From contig WBMZ01006375.1 in NCBI GenBank assembly GCA_013400975.1, positions 124,001 to 188,000 of the forward strand: a stretch of DNA of 64,000 bases. Reading direction: 5' to 3'. Each line of letters opens with the position of its first letter. Position 1 is the stretch's first letter. The translations under genes and the position numbers were made by a program. Origin of the DNA: Atrichornis clamosus. Its lineage: Eukaryota > Chordata > Aves > Passeriformes > Menuridae. Below, piece after piece: positions 63,001 to 64,000 of this stretch. Under the pieces are notes generated by a model. It was not told the DNA's origin, did no database searches, and saw only the letters and a program-made list of their open reading frames with translations.

Positions 63001-64000
63001 GTAAGCCAAATCAAATAAAAGCAGCAAAACATTTAATTCAGCATAAGTTATTTCAGTAAAAGTATTTTCATATATTTAGTTAGTTCTCTTGGAAGATTGC
63101 CTTGCAGCACTGGTGTAATACACTGCAATTTTCTCTAATTAAAACAAAAAAGCACTAACAAAGATACTTTTTTTCCTATATACTAAATATATTCTCTAAG
63201 TATTGGCTCACTTCATCTGTTGTATGAATATGGAGCCTATTTTGATATTCCCAATGCTCTGTTTGTGCTGGATAAATTTATGAAGAGAATCAGAGGCATT
63301 ATAATATTGCCATGAAAAGCTGTGTTGGATACAACCAAACAGGCCTTTTACTTTTGATGCTGTGATAGGTGAGTTTGGAACAAGTACCCAACTTCCCCAG
63401 TATTGCTGCCCAGGCGAGATGCAGTGAGACTAATGGTTTTAGCCAGTGAAACCTACAGCAATGTATGGGGTTTTGGAGCACACGTCTTAATGTATAATTG
63501 GAGACTTCAGGCTGTGGTGTTTATTCTCAGAGAGAGGAGGCTCTAAGTCATATCCAAACAAACCTACCAGCCAACACCCAGAGTGGCAGGTGTCTCTGTG
63601 GGTAGTTAGGCACCTAAAGGACTCTAGAGGCGGAACAGATCACCTGAGAGGACTGTGTTGATCACTTTTCTAAAAGGACCAGCTGGCACTGGAGGCTGAG
63701 TTATGCAGTGGACAGAACATTGCTGGGCAGTGAAAACTCTAAGAATGCTTTTCTGTCTCCTTGTGAGCCCTAGAATGCTGTTGAACAACCTCAGTTTTAC
63801 TTCCTAGCAACCTGCCTCTTAAATAACCTTTCCTGGTATGCCTGAGAGTCTGACATATTTCTACCTAGGGCTTCATCCCTGCAGTGCTCTGATAAATAGT
63901 ACTTTCATAAATCTGATGTTTCTCTGTAGTGCAGGTGATCCATTTTGTGTGTTTCATCTGTTTGTCCTGCACTTCCTGTGCTTTGACGCTACTCTAGATG
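60029..64000. other. AT-rich noncoding DNA
   Basis: No gene supported. A G5T8 junction is at 60132-60144. An 11-T tract ending in 'ctag' at about 62355-62369 resembles a splice acceptor but has no open partner. The interval 62640-63060 holds several TAAT-type homeodomain cores and might be regulatory. Nothing diagnostic is visible at the right edge. Confidence 0.55.

Noticed and set aside
1..64000. CRISPR arrays, bacterial operons, tRNA or rRNA genes, known microRNAs
   Set aside because: No regularly spaced repeats were seen. I did not recognise any tRNA-like or known microRNA seed-plus-hairpin sequence, and the composition and repeats are vertebrate.

Overview
The window reads as vertebrate nuclear DNA, most likely from a bird. 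It is AT-rich with long stretches lacking any gene-sized open frame. It has a CR1 LINE 3' end (about 612-700) and a segment that matches, from memory, a common avian endogenous-retrovirus LTR (about 2706-2990). Interspersed repeats are otherwise sparse, as expected of avian genomes. Bacterial features (operons, tRNA or rRNA genes, CRISPR arrays, insertion sequences) are absent. The species and chromosome cannot be read from the sequence.

No protein-coding gene can be called with confidence. The longest open frame is 198 codons (37215-37811, minus) and looks like chance. The window is best described as intronic and/or intergenic DNA. Several plus-strand segments have exon-like splice signals: 19759-19846, 36133-36294, 36691-36705, 38692-38759 and an acceptor at 50568. 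None could be assigned to a known gene. Long T runs and GGG-T junctions are more frequent on the plus strand than their complements, which weakly suggests plus-strand transcription through much of the window.

Layout. 1-5 kb: CR1 tail, an LTR and unique DNA. 5.1-5.9 kb: a 47-bp tandem duplication, a CpG-containing pyrimidine-rich block and a G-rich tract. 6-15 kb: AT-rich DNA with small tandem duplications, a near-perfect hairpin (12961-12997) and a roughly 68-bp direct repeat in two copies 985 bp apart. 15-18 kb: a possible regulatory element near 15.3 kb and a GC-rich block (17.0-17.7 kb) holding a TATA/MEF2-like box. 20.8-21.3 kb: the clearest functional-looking element, a CpG island with a CTCF-like site and a YY1-like site. 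21.3-64 kb: mostly featureless AT-rich DNA with homopolymer tracts, a 34-bp tandem duplication (27.3 kb), the exon-like segments, a G-quadruplex motif (50.8 kb) and a STAT-like inverted repeat (60.0 kb).

No new biological system is evident. The observations most worth follow-up are the CpG island with its CTCF-like site, the excess of G3+T6+ junctions, the duplicated 68-bp element and the exon-like segments.
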